DNA of 64,000 bases, from contig CALLAW010000032.1 of assembly GCA_938001865.1 (NCBI GenBank), forward strand, positions 59,491 to 123,490. Direction: 5' to 3'. Of this stretch, positions 29,627-38,882 are shown piece after piece (within the stretch, counting starts at the first letter, position 1; the number at the start of each line of letters is the position of its first letter). The stretch comes from an uncultured Saprospiraceae bacterium. Lineage in GTDB: Bacteria; Bacteroidota; Bacteroidia; Chitinophagales; Saprospiraceae. The notes beneath the pieces were generated by a model. It searched no databases. It was given only the letters and a program-made list of their open reading frames with translations, and was not told the DNA's origin. A program made the translations under genes and the position numbers.

Positions 29627-31870
29627 TTACATCCGTCTCAGTAGCATCGGCAAGATGAAGAAGTCCGCTAATAGGGCACTGATGAGAGTCACTGAGATCA
29701 AGATACCGATGACATTACTCGGAGGGTGGATAGAGAACAGTAATACCAGAAACCCAAAGAATAAGATGATCGTAGTGAATGTAATCGCCTTGCCAGTATC
29801 AAGGAATGTAGCTCTGATCGCTTCTTCTCTACTCAGCCCTTTGCCTAGAGAGATCTTATACTTACTCAAGAAGTGTATCGTATCATCGACTGCTATGCCG
29901 AATACAATGGTAAAGATGATCGAGATAGTTGCCTCTAGTTTGATCCCAGCATATCCAAGTAGTGCAGCTGCGAAGAGCAATGGTAGTACATTGGGTAGGA
30001 GAGAGATGAGTAGCATCTTGATATCTTTGAAGAGGAAAGTCATGATGACGACCACTATGAGGAGTGCAAGACCCATCCCTTGGAGTAGGCTAGCTCTGAC
30101 GTACTCTGCATTGCGATCGAGGATCACTCCAGTGCCTGTCCGTCTGATATTGAGGAGTGTCGTATCTAGATTAGCATTTACCCACGAGTCGATGTCCTCT
30201 CCTATCACGAGGATATTATCAGCTCCAAAGTCATTGATCTTAGATGTCACTCTAGTCTTGGTCATATCTTTATTGACAAGGATCGCGGAGCTAGGATTGG
30301 GTAGTCTCGGCATCAATGGTTGGAGGACTCGGAGGATACTATCACTGGGTAAGGCAGAGTCAGACTGTCCAAAACTGATGGATGATTGGAGCCCTGTGTA
30401 GAGATCTACGATAGAGCTCACATCGCCGACTTCGTCATAGGTGCTGAGATGCTCTGTAAACTTGTAGAGCTCTGTGACCACTTGTGGAGAGTATGCTGTC
30501 TGATCTTGCTTGATCTGAATGGCAAACTCAAAGGGTCTAAATCCACTAAATTGGTCTTCAAAATAGAGAAAATCTTCTGTCACCTTTGCCCCACGGGGCA
30601 GATTACTCTCGATGTCATAGTTAGTCGATATCTTACTGATACCGACCCCAAATATGATGAGTAAGATGATAGAGACTATCGCAATTTGGCGTTCTTTGGT
30701 TAGTGAGATGCGATAGCAGACTTTCATCATTCGATTCCAGAATCCTTGGAACTTCGTCTGTCTGATCTGGTCTCTTGGGATGAATGATATCGCCGCAAGT
30801 GTAAATGTGACGACGATCCCATAGGCCATCACGACTCCCAAGGCACTATTCATACCGAACTCTTGGATCGGTCCGATCCGAGATGTTATCAATGAGAGGA
30901 ACCCCGCTGCGGTCGTAGCCGAAGTAAGGAATGTCGCTAGTCCTATCTCCTTGACTGTGATCTTGAGAGATTCGGATTTGGACTTACCTGCAATCATGAG
31001 ATCTACATACTTGGATACGATATGGACGACATCACTGGTCCCTACGATGAGCATCAGTACAGGATAGAGTGCTGAGATCCCATTGAACTCTCGACCGAAG
31101 AGTGATAGCGTCCCTACGAAGAGTAGCATCCCCAGAGCTATCGTCACGAGGGATACTAAGATCAAGAGTCGTTGGCGATAGAGGAAGAAGAAGATGATAC
31201 TCACAAGTAAGACCGAGACGACAGAAGATATCAGGATCTCTCTCTGTTGCATAGATGCTAGCTCATCTTGGAAGTATGCCCGACCGAGGAGATGATAATC
31301 AGTGAAGTGGTCTTGAGATTGCCACAGAGTATTGAATGCTGACATCAACTCCGTAGACTCACTCATGCCGATATTGTCCTGATGCTTGATGAGGATGAGC
31401 ATGGCATCACCATCCTTGGAGATGAGAGAGTTGCGGAGCTTAGGCGAAGACATGATGCTGATACTATCTTGGAGTCGATCACTCTCAGGGCTAGCTCTCA
31501 GAAACGGCTTAAACTTGAACCCAAATGGAGTAAACTGTGGAAGCTTCATCGTACCAAGCGACTGTACTGATGTCACATATGGAAGAGAGTCACACTGCTG
31601 TGAAAAGTCAACAATCTCATCTATAAATCTCTTGGAAAACACTCCATGATCTGACTGTATGGCGATGAGCATAAAGTTGTCATCAGTCTCAAAATCTGAG
31701 GTAAACTCTTTGAAGAACTCTAGTTCGGGATCTCCTTTGGGAAAAAACTGTTCAAAGCTAAACCCAAAGCGAATCTGGGTCAAAGCCAAAAGTGCAATTA
31801 TCGATAGGACTAGGTAAGACCAAAGTATGTGTTTGCGGTATTTGAGGATCCAATATGTCTCTTGCTCCAT
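29627..31870 (-). CDS. RND/MMPL-superfamily exporter (SSD-like)
   Basis: 12-TM layout with duplicated GIAVDDTIHFLSKYK / LIVGTSDVVHIVSKYV motifs. Confidence 0.9.
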   Translation of the reverse strand: MEQETYWILKYRKHILWSYLVLSIIALLALTQIRFGFSFEQFFPKGDPELEFFKEFTSDFETDDNFMLIAIQSDHGVFSKRFIDEIVDFSQQCDSLPYVTSVQSLGTMKLPQFTPFGFKFKPFLRASPESDRLQDSISIMSSPKLRNSLISKDGDAMLILIKHQDNIGMSESTELMSAFNTLWQSQDHFTDYHLLGRAYFQDELASMQQREILISSVVSVLLVSIIFFFLYRQRLLILVSLVTIALGMLLFVGTLSLFGREFNGISALYPVLMLIVGTSDVVHIVSKYVDLMIAGKSKSESLKITVKEIGLATFLTSATTAAGFLSLITSRIGPIQEFGMNSALGVVMAYGIVVTFTLAAISFIPRDQIRQTKFQGFWNRMMKVCYRISLTKERQIAIVSIILLIIFGVGISKISTNYDIESNLPRGAKVTEDFLYFEDQFSGFRPFEFAIQIKQDQTAYSPQVVTELYKFTEHLSTYDEVGDVSSIVDLYTGLQSSISFGQSDSALPSDSILRVLQPLMPRLPNPSSAILVNKDMTKTRVTSKINDFGADNILVIGEDIDSWVNANLDTTLLNIRRTGTGVILDRNAEYVRASLLQGMGLALLIVVVIMTFLFKDIKMLLISLLPNVLPLLFAAALLGYAGIKLEATISIIFTIVFGIAVDDTIHFLSKYKISLGKGLSREEAIRATFLDTGKAITFTTIILFFGFLVLLFSIHPPSNVIGILISVTLISALLADFFILPMLLRRM

Positions 31871-32034
31871 GGAGGTATTTCGTCTTTTTTCTTTTTGGAC
31901 GAAGATATAACCCCTTTGAAGAAGTAAAGTTGTCTGATTGTATTTGACTTTGGATATTAGTCCCGTGGAAAGTTGCTATCTTGGCAGTGAGAGCTAATAA
32001 TCTCCACACTGACCATATCAATTACTGATCACTT

Positions 32035-32394
32035 ATGCCCACGAATAATCATATTAACTACATAGAGTTTCTCGTCAAAGATCTGGAAGCTACTAAGCAC
32101 TTCTATCAGAGTTGTTTTGGATGGGAATTCCAAGATTTTGGACCTAATTACTCTGCCTTTTCGGGGAGTGGTGTTGATGGGGGATTTGAGGTGACAGACC
32201 AACCGATCATGAGAGGTGGTGCCCTCGTAGTACTGCATCACGATGACTTACAAGAGATAGCATCAGTCATAGTGAAGAATGGAGGTCAGATCGTTGTTCC
32301 TATTTTTTCATTTCCAGGAGGTCAGAGGTTTCAATTCTTAGATCCTAGTGGCAATGAGCTGAGTGTCTGGTGCCAATCTGATAATCCAGAATAA
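32035..32394 (+). CDS. VOC (glyoxalase/bleomycin resistance) family protein
   Basis: NYIEFLVKDLEATKHFYQSCFGWEF; FLDPSGNELSVW. Confidence 0.9.
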   Translation: MPTNNHINYIEFLVKDLEATKHFYQSCFGWEFQDFGPNYSAFSGSGVDGGFEVTDQPIMRGGALVVLHHDDLQEIASVIVKNGGQIVVPIFSFPGGQRFQFLDPSGNELSVWCQSDNPE

Positions 32395-32406
32395 TCCAGA
32401 ATAATC
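32381..32406. repeat. Short tandem repeat ATAATCCAGA (about 2.6 copies) spanning the VOC stop codon
   Basis: ataatccaga ataatccaga ataatc read directly. Confidence 0.85.
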
Positions 32407-32429
32407 GTAACCAACAAAGAGTAATCAAC

Positions 32430-32813
32430 ATGAGTAAAAATATGAATCAACTGATAGCAATCGTATCCTTGGGCTTGAGTCTCATGGTGTGTCTTGTCTC
32501 ATGTGAGTCAGCAACTACAACATACGATACAGATATCATCGGTACATGGAAGCAAGATACATGGATCATCACTGCCAATAATCAACCAATCAATCGAAAG
32601 ATGGATTTTACTTTTGATACTGAAAAGAGGTACACCGTAGATTATGGAAGTGAGACAGAGCAAGGTGACTATTGGTTTATCGATGATGATCTCTTTACTC
32701 AAGAGGATGGCCAACAAAAAAAGAAGGTCAAAATACTCCAACTCAATCCCGATACTCTTGTCTTTGAGATGAATCGCGGAGGGCAGATCGAGCAGGTAAG
32801 TTATCTGAGGTAG
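32430..32813 (+). CDS. Lipocalin-like lipoprotein, hypothetical
   Basis: Lipobox (LVSCESATT), IIGTWKQDTWIITAN pattern. Confidence 0.6.
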   Translation: MSKNMNQLIAIVSLGLSLMVCLVSCESATTTYDTDIIGTWKQDTWIITANNQPINRKMDFTFDTEKRYTVDYGSETEQGDYWFIDDDLFTQEDGQQKKKVKILQLNPDTLVFEMNRGGQIEQVSYLR

Positions 32814-32824
32814 GAGATATTGCG

Positions 32825-33283
32825 TTATCTAGGGATGCGAAATGCTTTGATTATTATGTCAATCCCATCATCATCATTGTGTCTCACTTCTTGATCAAAT
32901 GGCTCTAAGTCATACTTGAAGTAGAAGTGAGTGATAAATTTTTGATCATTGTTAATGAGGTGTTTTGCATTTGCTTGTTGTATTGATTCTCTGGTTACAT
33001 CTAATAGCTCTTGGTGTATTGATCCCGATAAAAAGATTTCTGTATTGTCCTTAGAGTGATTGATCAGCTGTACTCTGATTATTCCTTCCTGTAATTTCTC
33101 TCTTGCATGAGGCGGATACTTGGTCTCCAAGTATAGAGTCTTCAGATATTGTTGATCCTCTGATGTATAGAATCTTTCAAACTCAAAGAAGGTCAGAGAA
33201 TTGTAACAGCCATTTACCTGAGTATAAGAGAAGACGGATATTAACTGTAGTATGAATATTCCGATAAGAAACTGCTTTGGCAT
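32825..33283 (-). CDS. Hypothetical exported protein
   Basis: 152-aa ORF with signal-like N-terminus; possible TonB-like 'YPPHAREKLQEGIIRVQLIN' segment. Confidence 0.5.
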   Translation of the reverse strand: MPKQFLIGIFILQLISVFSYTQVNGCYNSLTFFEFERFYTSEDQQYLKTLYLETKYPPHAREKLQEGIIRVQLINHSKDNTEIFLSGSIHQELLDVTRESIQQANAKHLINNDQKFITHFYFKYDLEPFDQEVRHNDDDGIDIIIKAFRIPR

Positions 33284-33369
33284 AGCATCTCTATTTTAGG
33301 AGTGAAGTAAAGATTGCGATATTACTCATAACAAGAGTGATTGGGAGTACCCTCATAAAATTTTGAGTT

Positions 33370-33405
33370 AAAAAAAATGTCGTACTGAAGCGAATCAGCA
33401 CGACA
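33370..33405 (-). terminator. Rho-independent terminator downstream of the OMP at 33476
   Basis: Minus strand GTCGTGCTGA-ttcgct-TCAGTACGAC followed by a T run (plus-strand aaaaaaaatgtcgtactgaagcgaatcagcacgac). Confidence 0.75.
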
Positions 33406-33475
33406 AGATCAATGTTCCGGTTACTATGAGTGAAGATTGAGAACTTATGACTCTAGATACTTCAAAAAAAGTGTC

Positions 33476-34057
33476 TTAGAGATCGAAAGCATATCTATAT
33501 CCAACATTGATATTCAATATACCTACTGCTTTGTCAGTAAGTTCGATCTCTTCGATTGTATATTTTACTGGGACCATATACTGAGCACCAATGAAGAATT
33601 TTCCGAATTGTAGTCCCACTTCTGGCATAATACCAAAGCCAGAACCAGTCTGCTCTTCTATGAGTGAACCATTCACTGTAAGTTCAGGAGTTAAGAGTTG
33701 GGCTACTCCTAAAGTAAGAGCACCATAAGGAGTAAATCCTTCATCTTTGAGTCTGTAGTGACCTTTGACACCCAATATCCTCATCCCGAAAATATCGACA
33801 TCTCCACCTCCTGCACCAGCAAGAATAGATCTATTTAGTACCAAACCAGCGCCGAGGTTTTCTGTAAAGTGATAGATAGCGTCGATTCCATAAGTAAGAC
33901 CACCATCAAGGTTTAGGTCTTCAGCTTGTTCGCTTACTCCACCGCCATTAGGGACTGACCATCCTAGCTGAGCAGCCAGAGAGATTTGTTGTGCTGATAG
34001 AGTTCCTGCTCCAACAAAACAGAGCATTACTGCAAATAAAAGGTTAAGTTTTTTCAT
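33476..34057 (-). CDS. Outer-membrane beta-barrel protein
   Basis: Likely start 34057 (MKKLNLLFAVMLCFVGAGTLSAQ signal peptide); alternating barrel strands; terminal NVGYRYAFDL. Confidence 0.75.
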   Translation of the reverse strand: MKKLNLLFAVMLCFVGAGTLSAQQISLAAQLGWSVPNGGGVSEQAEDLNLDGGLTYGIDAIYHFTENLGAGLVLNRSILAGAGGGDVDIFGMRILGVKGHYRLKDEGFTPYGALTLGVAQLLTPELTVNGSLIEEQTGSGFGIMPEVGLQFGKFFIGAQYMVPVKYTIEEIELTDKAVGILNINVGYRYAFDL

Positions 34058-34251
34058 GTTTTTATAATTTGTGTTTATGATTAATGAGAACAAGATAAAT
34101 TGTGCTTCGATAATAATTCAACTTAAAGTGTTAAATGTTTAATATGACTCTTCTAACTCTCTCTTATCCAGCTAACAGCAAAGATGTTTTCTATATTACT
34201 CATAGATAAGCAGAGAGACCTTACATTTGTCTACGAACAGATACTATAACT

Positions 34252-35889
34252 ATGAAGATCACCCTAGCTCAGCTCAATTACCATATCGGCAACTTTGACA
34301 TGAACTTACGATTGATGTCAGATGCCATCAGTCAGGCTCACAGTGATAAGAGTGATCTTATCATCTTTGGTGAGCTCTCTACTACTGGTTATCCACCGAG
34401 GGATTTTTTGGAGTTTTCAGATTTTATTGATAGGTCAGATCAAGTACTTGATCAGTTGCGGGCATTATCTACCGATATCGGTATTATCGTCGGTGCTCCT
34501 AGTCGCAATCCCAAGATTGAGGGCAAGGATCTGTTCAACTCAGCGTACTTTTTCTATGGAGGAGAGACACTTAGGGTTCATCATAAGACTCTGTTGCCTA
34601 CCTATGATATCTTTGATGAGTATCGCTATTTTGAGCCATCATATGACTTTGATCTCGTAGAGTTCAAGGGGAAGAAAATCGCCTTAACAGTCTGTGAAGA
34701 TATCTGGAATATCGGTAACGAGAATCCTCTCTATCCCATCTGTCCGCTGGACGAGATGCTCCCTCTTGGGCCTGATTTCATCATCAATATCTCTGCTTCG
34801 CCATTTAGTGTCAACCATGCAGAGGCCCGCAAGCAGGTAGTAAGGGATAATGTGGTTAGATATCAGATACCAATGATCTATGTCAATCATGTCGGTGCTC
34901 AGACTGAGATCCTCTTTGATGGTGGATCATTAGTCGCTGGTGCTAAAGGCAATATCTACAAGGAGTTGCCATACTTCGAAGAGGCGATCGAGACTATTGA
35001 TCTTGATGATCTGCTGATAGCTGATACTGAGGCACCTCAGATCGATGATAATCTCAGAGAGATGCACGATGCTGTAGTGATGGGTGTGAGGGACTACTTT
35101 GGTAAGCTTGGATTCAGTCAGGCGATCCTTGGACTCTCTGGAGGTATAGACTCTGCAGTCACTGCTGTGATCGCAGCTCGGGCACTCGGAGGTGAAAATG
35201 TCAGATGTATCTTGATGCCATCACAGTTCTCCTCGGATCACTCAGTATCTGATGCAGAGCAACTTGCCAAGAATCTCAATATGCCATATGATATCATCCC
35301 GATAGCTAATATCTACAAGGCATTCGATGAGGCATTGACCCCAGCATTCGTAGGGACCGAATTCAATGTCACGGAGGAGAATATCCAGGCTCGGATTAGA
35401 GGTGTACTCAATATGGCTCTCTCCAACAAATTTGGAAATATCCTACTCAATACCTCCAATAAATCGGAAATGGCAGTCGGATATGGGACACTCTATGGTG
35501 ACTTGTGTGGCGGCCTCTCTGTCATCGGAGATATCTACAAGACAGATGTATACAGACTCGCTGAGTACATCAATAAGGATGGTGTGGTCATCCCGACGAA
35601 TACGATCACCAAACCACCATCTGCTGAGCTCAGACCTAATCAAAAAGACTCCGACAGTCTCCCCGATTATGCCATCTTGGATGAGATCCTCTATGAGTAC
35701 ATCGAAAACAAAAAAGGGCCTAAAGAAATCATCGCAATGGGGCATGAAGAGGCTCTTGTCAGACGGATATTGAGACTGGTCAACATCAATGAATTCAAGC
35801 GATACCAGACTGCTCCAACACTCAGAGTCAGCTCTAAGTCATTTGGGGTGGGTAGGAGATTACCTATCGTAGCGAAGTACCTGAGCTAG
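34252..35889 (+). CDS. nadE: NAD+ synthase, glutamine-dependent
   Basis: N-terminal nitrilase domain (FGELSTTGYPPRDFLE, CEDIW) and LGLSGGIDSAVTAVIAARALG synthetase domain. Confidence 0.95.
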   Translation: MKITLAQLNYHIGNFDMNLRLMSDAISQAHSDKSDLIIFGELSTTGYPPRDFLEFSDFIDRSDQVLDQLRALSTDIGIIVGAPSRNPKIEGKDLFNSAYFFYGGETLRVHHKTLLPTYDIFDEYRYFEPSYDFDLVEFKGKKIALTVCEDIWNIGNENPLYPICPLDEMLPLGPDFIINISASPFSVNHAEARKQVVRDNVVRYQIPMIYVNHVGAQTEILFDGGSLVAGAKGNIYKELPYFEEAIETIDLDDLLIADTEAPQIDDNLREMHDAVVMGVRDYFGKLGFSQAILGLSGGIDSAVTAVIAARALGGENVRCILMPSQFSSDHSVSDAEQLAKNLNMPYDIIPIANIYKAFDEALTPAFVGTEFNVTEENIQARIRGVLNMALSNKFGNILLNTSNKSEMAVGYGTLYGDLCGGLSVIGDIYKTDVYRLAEYINKDGVVIPTNTITKPPSAELRPNQKDSDSLPDYAILDEILYEYIENKKGPKEIIAMGHEEALVRRILRLVNINEFKRYQTAPTLRVSSKSFGVGRRLPIVAKYLS

Positions 35890-36081
35890 ACACACGGATC
35901 TCTTCTACTCTCAATCGAGAATAACCAGAGATGTACCTTTCCTTACTTTACTAGGGCTCTCACCTCAAATCAATTAGATAAGAGTAAGTACCTTGTAATC
36001 ATATGAGGATGCCACACACAGCATGAGTGATCTCCAAGTTGATGGAGATGCCACACTCTACTGATAGAGGATATGCAAGAC

Positions 36082-38646
36082 TTACTTGCCGACGGCCTTC
36101 AATCCGCAATCTAGGAAATCATCATAGACTTCTATCCCTTCTCTGTATCCTCTCGGGTGAGCTACTACCTCTTGATTGGTATTCATAATCACATAGAGTG
36201 GTTGTGAGTTTTGCTCAAAGTTAGTAATCTGGAAATCTGCCCACTTATTACCAATGTTACGGAGCTTGTTGTAGCCACTCAGCTCGCCAGAGTATAGAGT
36301 TTCTTCGATTTTGGCTCTATCATCTACGTAGAGTGAGACGAGTACATACTCATCGTTGAGTTTTCTCCTGACTTCTGGATCTACCCAGATGTGTTCTTCT
36401 GTCTTCCGGCAATTGACACATCCGTATCCTGTGAAATCTAAGAAGACTGGCTTGTTCACCTCTTTTGCATAAGCGAGACCATCGTAATAGTCTTTGAAGC
36501 AATTGATGTTATTAGCACACTTGGTATAACTTGGGTACTTTGCTTTGATATTCTTATCCAACTCTTCGGCAGGTAAGAAGAAATTATATGTCGCAGGTGG
36601 TGCTAGACCACTTGTCAGTGCTGGAGTCTCATAACTCTTAGTCTCTTTGTTGACTTTGAATCCCGTAGCGAGATATCCTACCAATCCAAATACTGCAGCG
36701 ATAAACAACCACCTCCCTGGTTTGATATCCTTCACCTTGAGTGGACCATCATGCGGAAATCTGATGAAGCCCATCAGGTAGAGTGCTAGTCCTAAGAAAA
36801 TCAAGATCCAAAGCCCAAGGAATAGCTCATACCTGAGGAATCCCCAATGACTCGTCATATCTGCTACTGAGAGGAATTTTAACGCAAGTGCCAACTCTAA
36901 GAATCCAAGCACGACCTTGACTGTTGTCATCCAACCTCCTGATCTCGGTAGTGAGTTGAGCCAAGATGGAAAGGCTGCAAACAATCCAAATGGCAAGGCA
37001 AGTGCTGTCGAGAATCCAAGCATCACCATGAATGGTCCGACATAGCTCCCACTGGATGCGACTTGTACAAGAGCTGTACCAATGATCGGTCCAGTACAAC
37101 TAAATGATACAAGTGCTAGGGTAAATGCCATGAAGAATGTCCCAAGTAATCCACCCTTATCTGCCATCTGATCACTCTTGGTAGACCAGGAACTCGGTAA
37201 GGCTATTTCAAAATAGCCAAAGAATGAAATTGCAAAGGCTACAAATATTAAGAAAAAGAGAGTGTTAGCTATTGCACTCGTTGACAATTTATTCAGTGCT
37301 TCTGGTCCGAGTAATGCAGTAACTGCTAATCCGATTGCAACGAATATCACGATAATCGATAAACCGTAGATTAATCCATTGACCCAACCTTTTCTTTTGG
37401 TATCCTTGGTGAAGAAGCTGACTGTAATCGGTATCATAGGGAAGATACAAGGCAATAGAATGGCGAGTAATCCACCAGCAAATCCACCGGCAAATATTCC
37501 CCACATGCTATCAGATTCTTTTACTTCTGCCTCACCACAATCAGCAAGTGGCTTGCTCTTAGTATCGAAGAGTGATGCGATACGCTGGTCTAAGATCTTT
37601 CCATCTGTAGGAGCTGCAAGTGTCCCTCCTGCCGAGGATACCGCTGATGATGCTCCGCTCTCTATCCCTTGATTACCTGTACTCAAGGAAGTGAAGTCCA
37701 TCTCAAACTCTACGTCCTTCGGAGGTAGGCATCTACTTGCGTCACACGTCTGATATGAGAGGTATCCTTTATACTTCTTAGACTTATCACTGACCTTTAC
37801 TGTCTGAGTAATTGTCATTGGCTCATCATCTACGAACTTGATGACATTGACTCCTCCGAAGAGTGGATCGGGTCCTTCTTTGCGATGCCCTTGCTCTGTA
37901 GTCTTACCGACAAATGTCATCCCGGCTGGATCATCAAATACGATCTCTGTAGGCAGGGGACCGCCCTCTGCAGTGTACATAGAGTAGAGATTCCATCCTG
38001 GGTCCATATTGCCAGTGTAGATAATCTGATGTACATCGCCATCTTCAATGATCTTCATATCCCAGGTAATCGGGCTAAGCATCCCGCTCTCTCCACCTCC
38101 ATTATTGAGATCTATACCTCCTATCTGGATACCAGCAGCACCACTTCCATCATCTGCGATACCTGCAGCGGCTCCACCCTTCAACGCATTGAGATCAAAC
38201 GAAAACTCAACAAATGTAGGGGGCAGACATGTCTTATCATTACATGTCATATACTCGAGCTCCCCTTTGAGTGGCTTAGAGTAATCTAGTGCCTTGATCT
38301 TTTGACGGATGATGTATGGTCGCTTGGAGGTAAATTTGATGACTTTTTTAATGTCTGGAAAGAGATTATCTTTTCCACTTTTCTTTTTTCCTAACTCTTT
38401 GGCATCACCGAGTGCTTCGAATTGGCTATCGTCATTATAGTAGACTGCAGTAGGGATTGGTCCTCCCTCTTCCATGTACATCGAGTACACATTCCACCCA
38501 TCTTCGATGCTTGCCTTGTAGATGAGCAAAAATTCGTCACCAGATACATGCTCCGCTGATGTTTCCCATTTTACGGGTTCGTGCATCTGTCCGTTGAGAC
38601 TGATTACAGTAGTCAGAGCTATAAGGAGGAGAGATAGGATTCTCAT
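36082..38646 (-). CDS. dsbD: Thiol:disulfide interchange protein DsbD family with two N-terminal DsbD-alpha-like domains
   Basis: Likely start 38646 (MRILSLLLIALTT); duplicated YMTCNDKTCLPP / YQTCDASRCLPP domains, CcdA-like TM domain, C-terminal thioredoxin-like FLDFTGYGCVNCRKTEE. Confidence 0.9.
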   Translation of the reverse strand: MRILSLLLIALTTVISLNGQMHEPVKWETSAEHVSGDEFLLIYKASIEDGWNVYSMYMEEGGPIPTAVYYNDDSQFEALGDAKELGKKKSGKDNLFPDIKKVIKFTSKRPYIIRQKIKALDYSKPLKGELEYMTCNDKTCLPPTFVEFSFDLNALKGGAAAGIADDGSGAAGIQIGGIDLNNGGGESGMLSPITWDMKIIEDGDVHQIIYTGNMDPGWNLYSMYTAEGGPLPTEIVFDDPAGMTFVGKTTEQGHRKEGPDPLFGGVNVIKFVDDEPMTITQTVKVSDKSKKYKGYLSYQTCDASRCLPPKDVEFEMDFTSLSTGNQGIESGASSAVSSAGGTLAAPTDGKILDQRIASLFDTKSKPLADCGEAEVKESDSMWGIFAGGFAGGLLAILLPCIFPMIPITVSFFTKDTKRKGWVNGLIYGLSIIVIFVAIGLAVTALLGPEALNKLSTSAIANTLFFLIFVAFAISFFGYFEIALPSSWSTKSDQMADKGGLLGTFFMAFTLALVSFSCTGPIIGTALVQVASSGSYVGPFMVMLGFSTALALPFGLFAAFPSWLNSLPRSGGWMTTVKVVLGFLELALALKFLSVADMTSHWGFLRYELFLGLWILIFLGLALYLMGFIRFPHDGPLKVKDIKPGRWLFIAAVFGLVGYLATGFKVNKETKSYETPALTSGLAPPATYNFFLPAEELDKNIKAKYPSYTKCANNINCFKDYYDGLAYAKEVNKPVFLDFTGYGCVNCRKTEEHIWVDPEVRRKLNDEYVLVSLYVDDRAKIEETLYSGELSGYNKLRNIGNKWADFQITNFEQNSQPLYVIMNTNQEVVAHPRGYREGIEVYDDFLDCGLKAVGK

Positions 38647-38832
38647 GGATGTTTTATTTTTTTTGTAGGTAATAAAAAAAGTTGGTACTGCGAATCTATG
38701 AAAAGACACAAGATCAACCTAATTTATTTAAAATAGAGAATGCATTAAGAACGACATTATGGACGAATTATTACTTGGGATGGTTCTTAGTAATCTCGAT
38801 GAAATGGAGCTAATTAATAACAAATAATCCTC

Positions 38833-38840
38833 TATTTTTG
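38833..38840 (+). promoter_or_regulatory. Candidate Bacteroidota -7 element (TAnnTTTG)
   Basis: TATTTTTGC, 43 nt upstream of ATG 38883. No convincing -33 TTG at the expected spacing, so weak. Confidence 0.3.
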
Positions 38841-38882
38841 CACTAATTAGAAGTCTGTTGTAATTATAAAATCACCTGTATA

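Noticed and set aside
29655-30401. 248-aa plus-strand ORF opposite the RND exporter
   Set aside because: Antisense to a well-supported exporter; low-complexity Ser/Arg/Ile composition typical of shadow ORFs.
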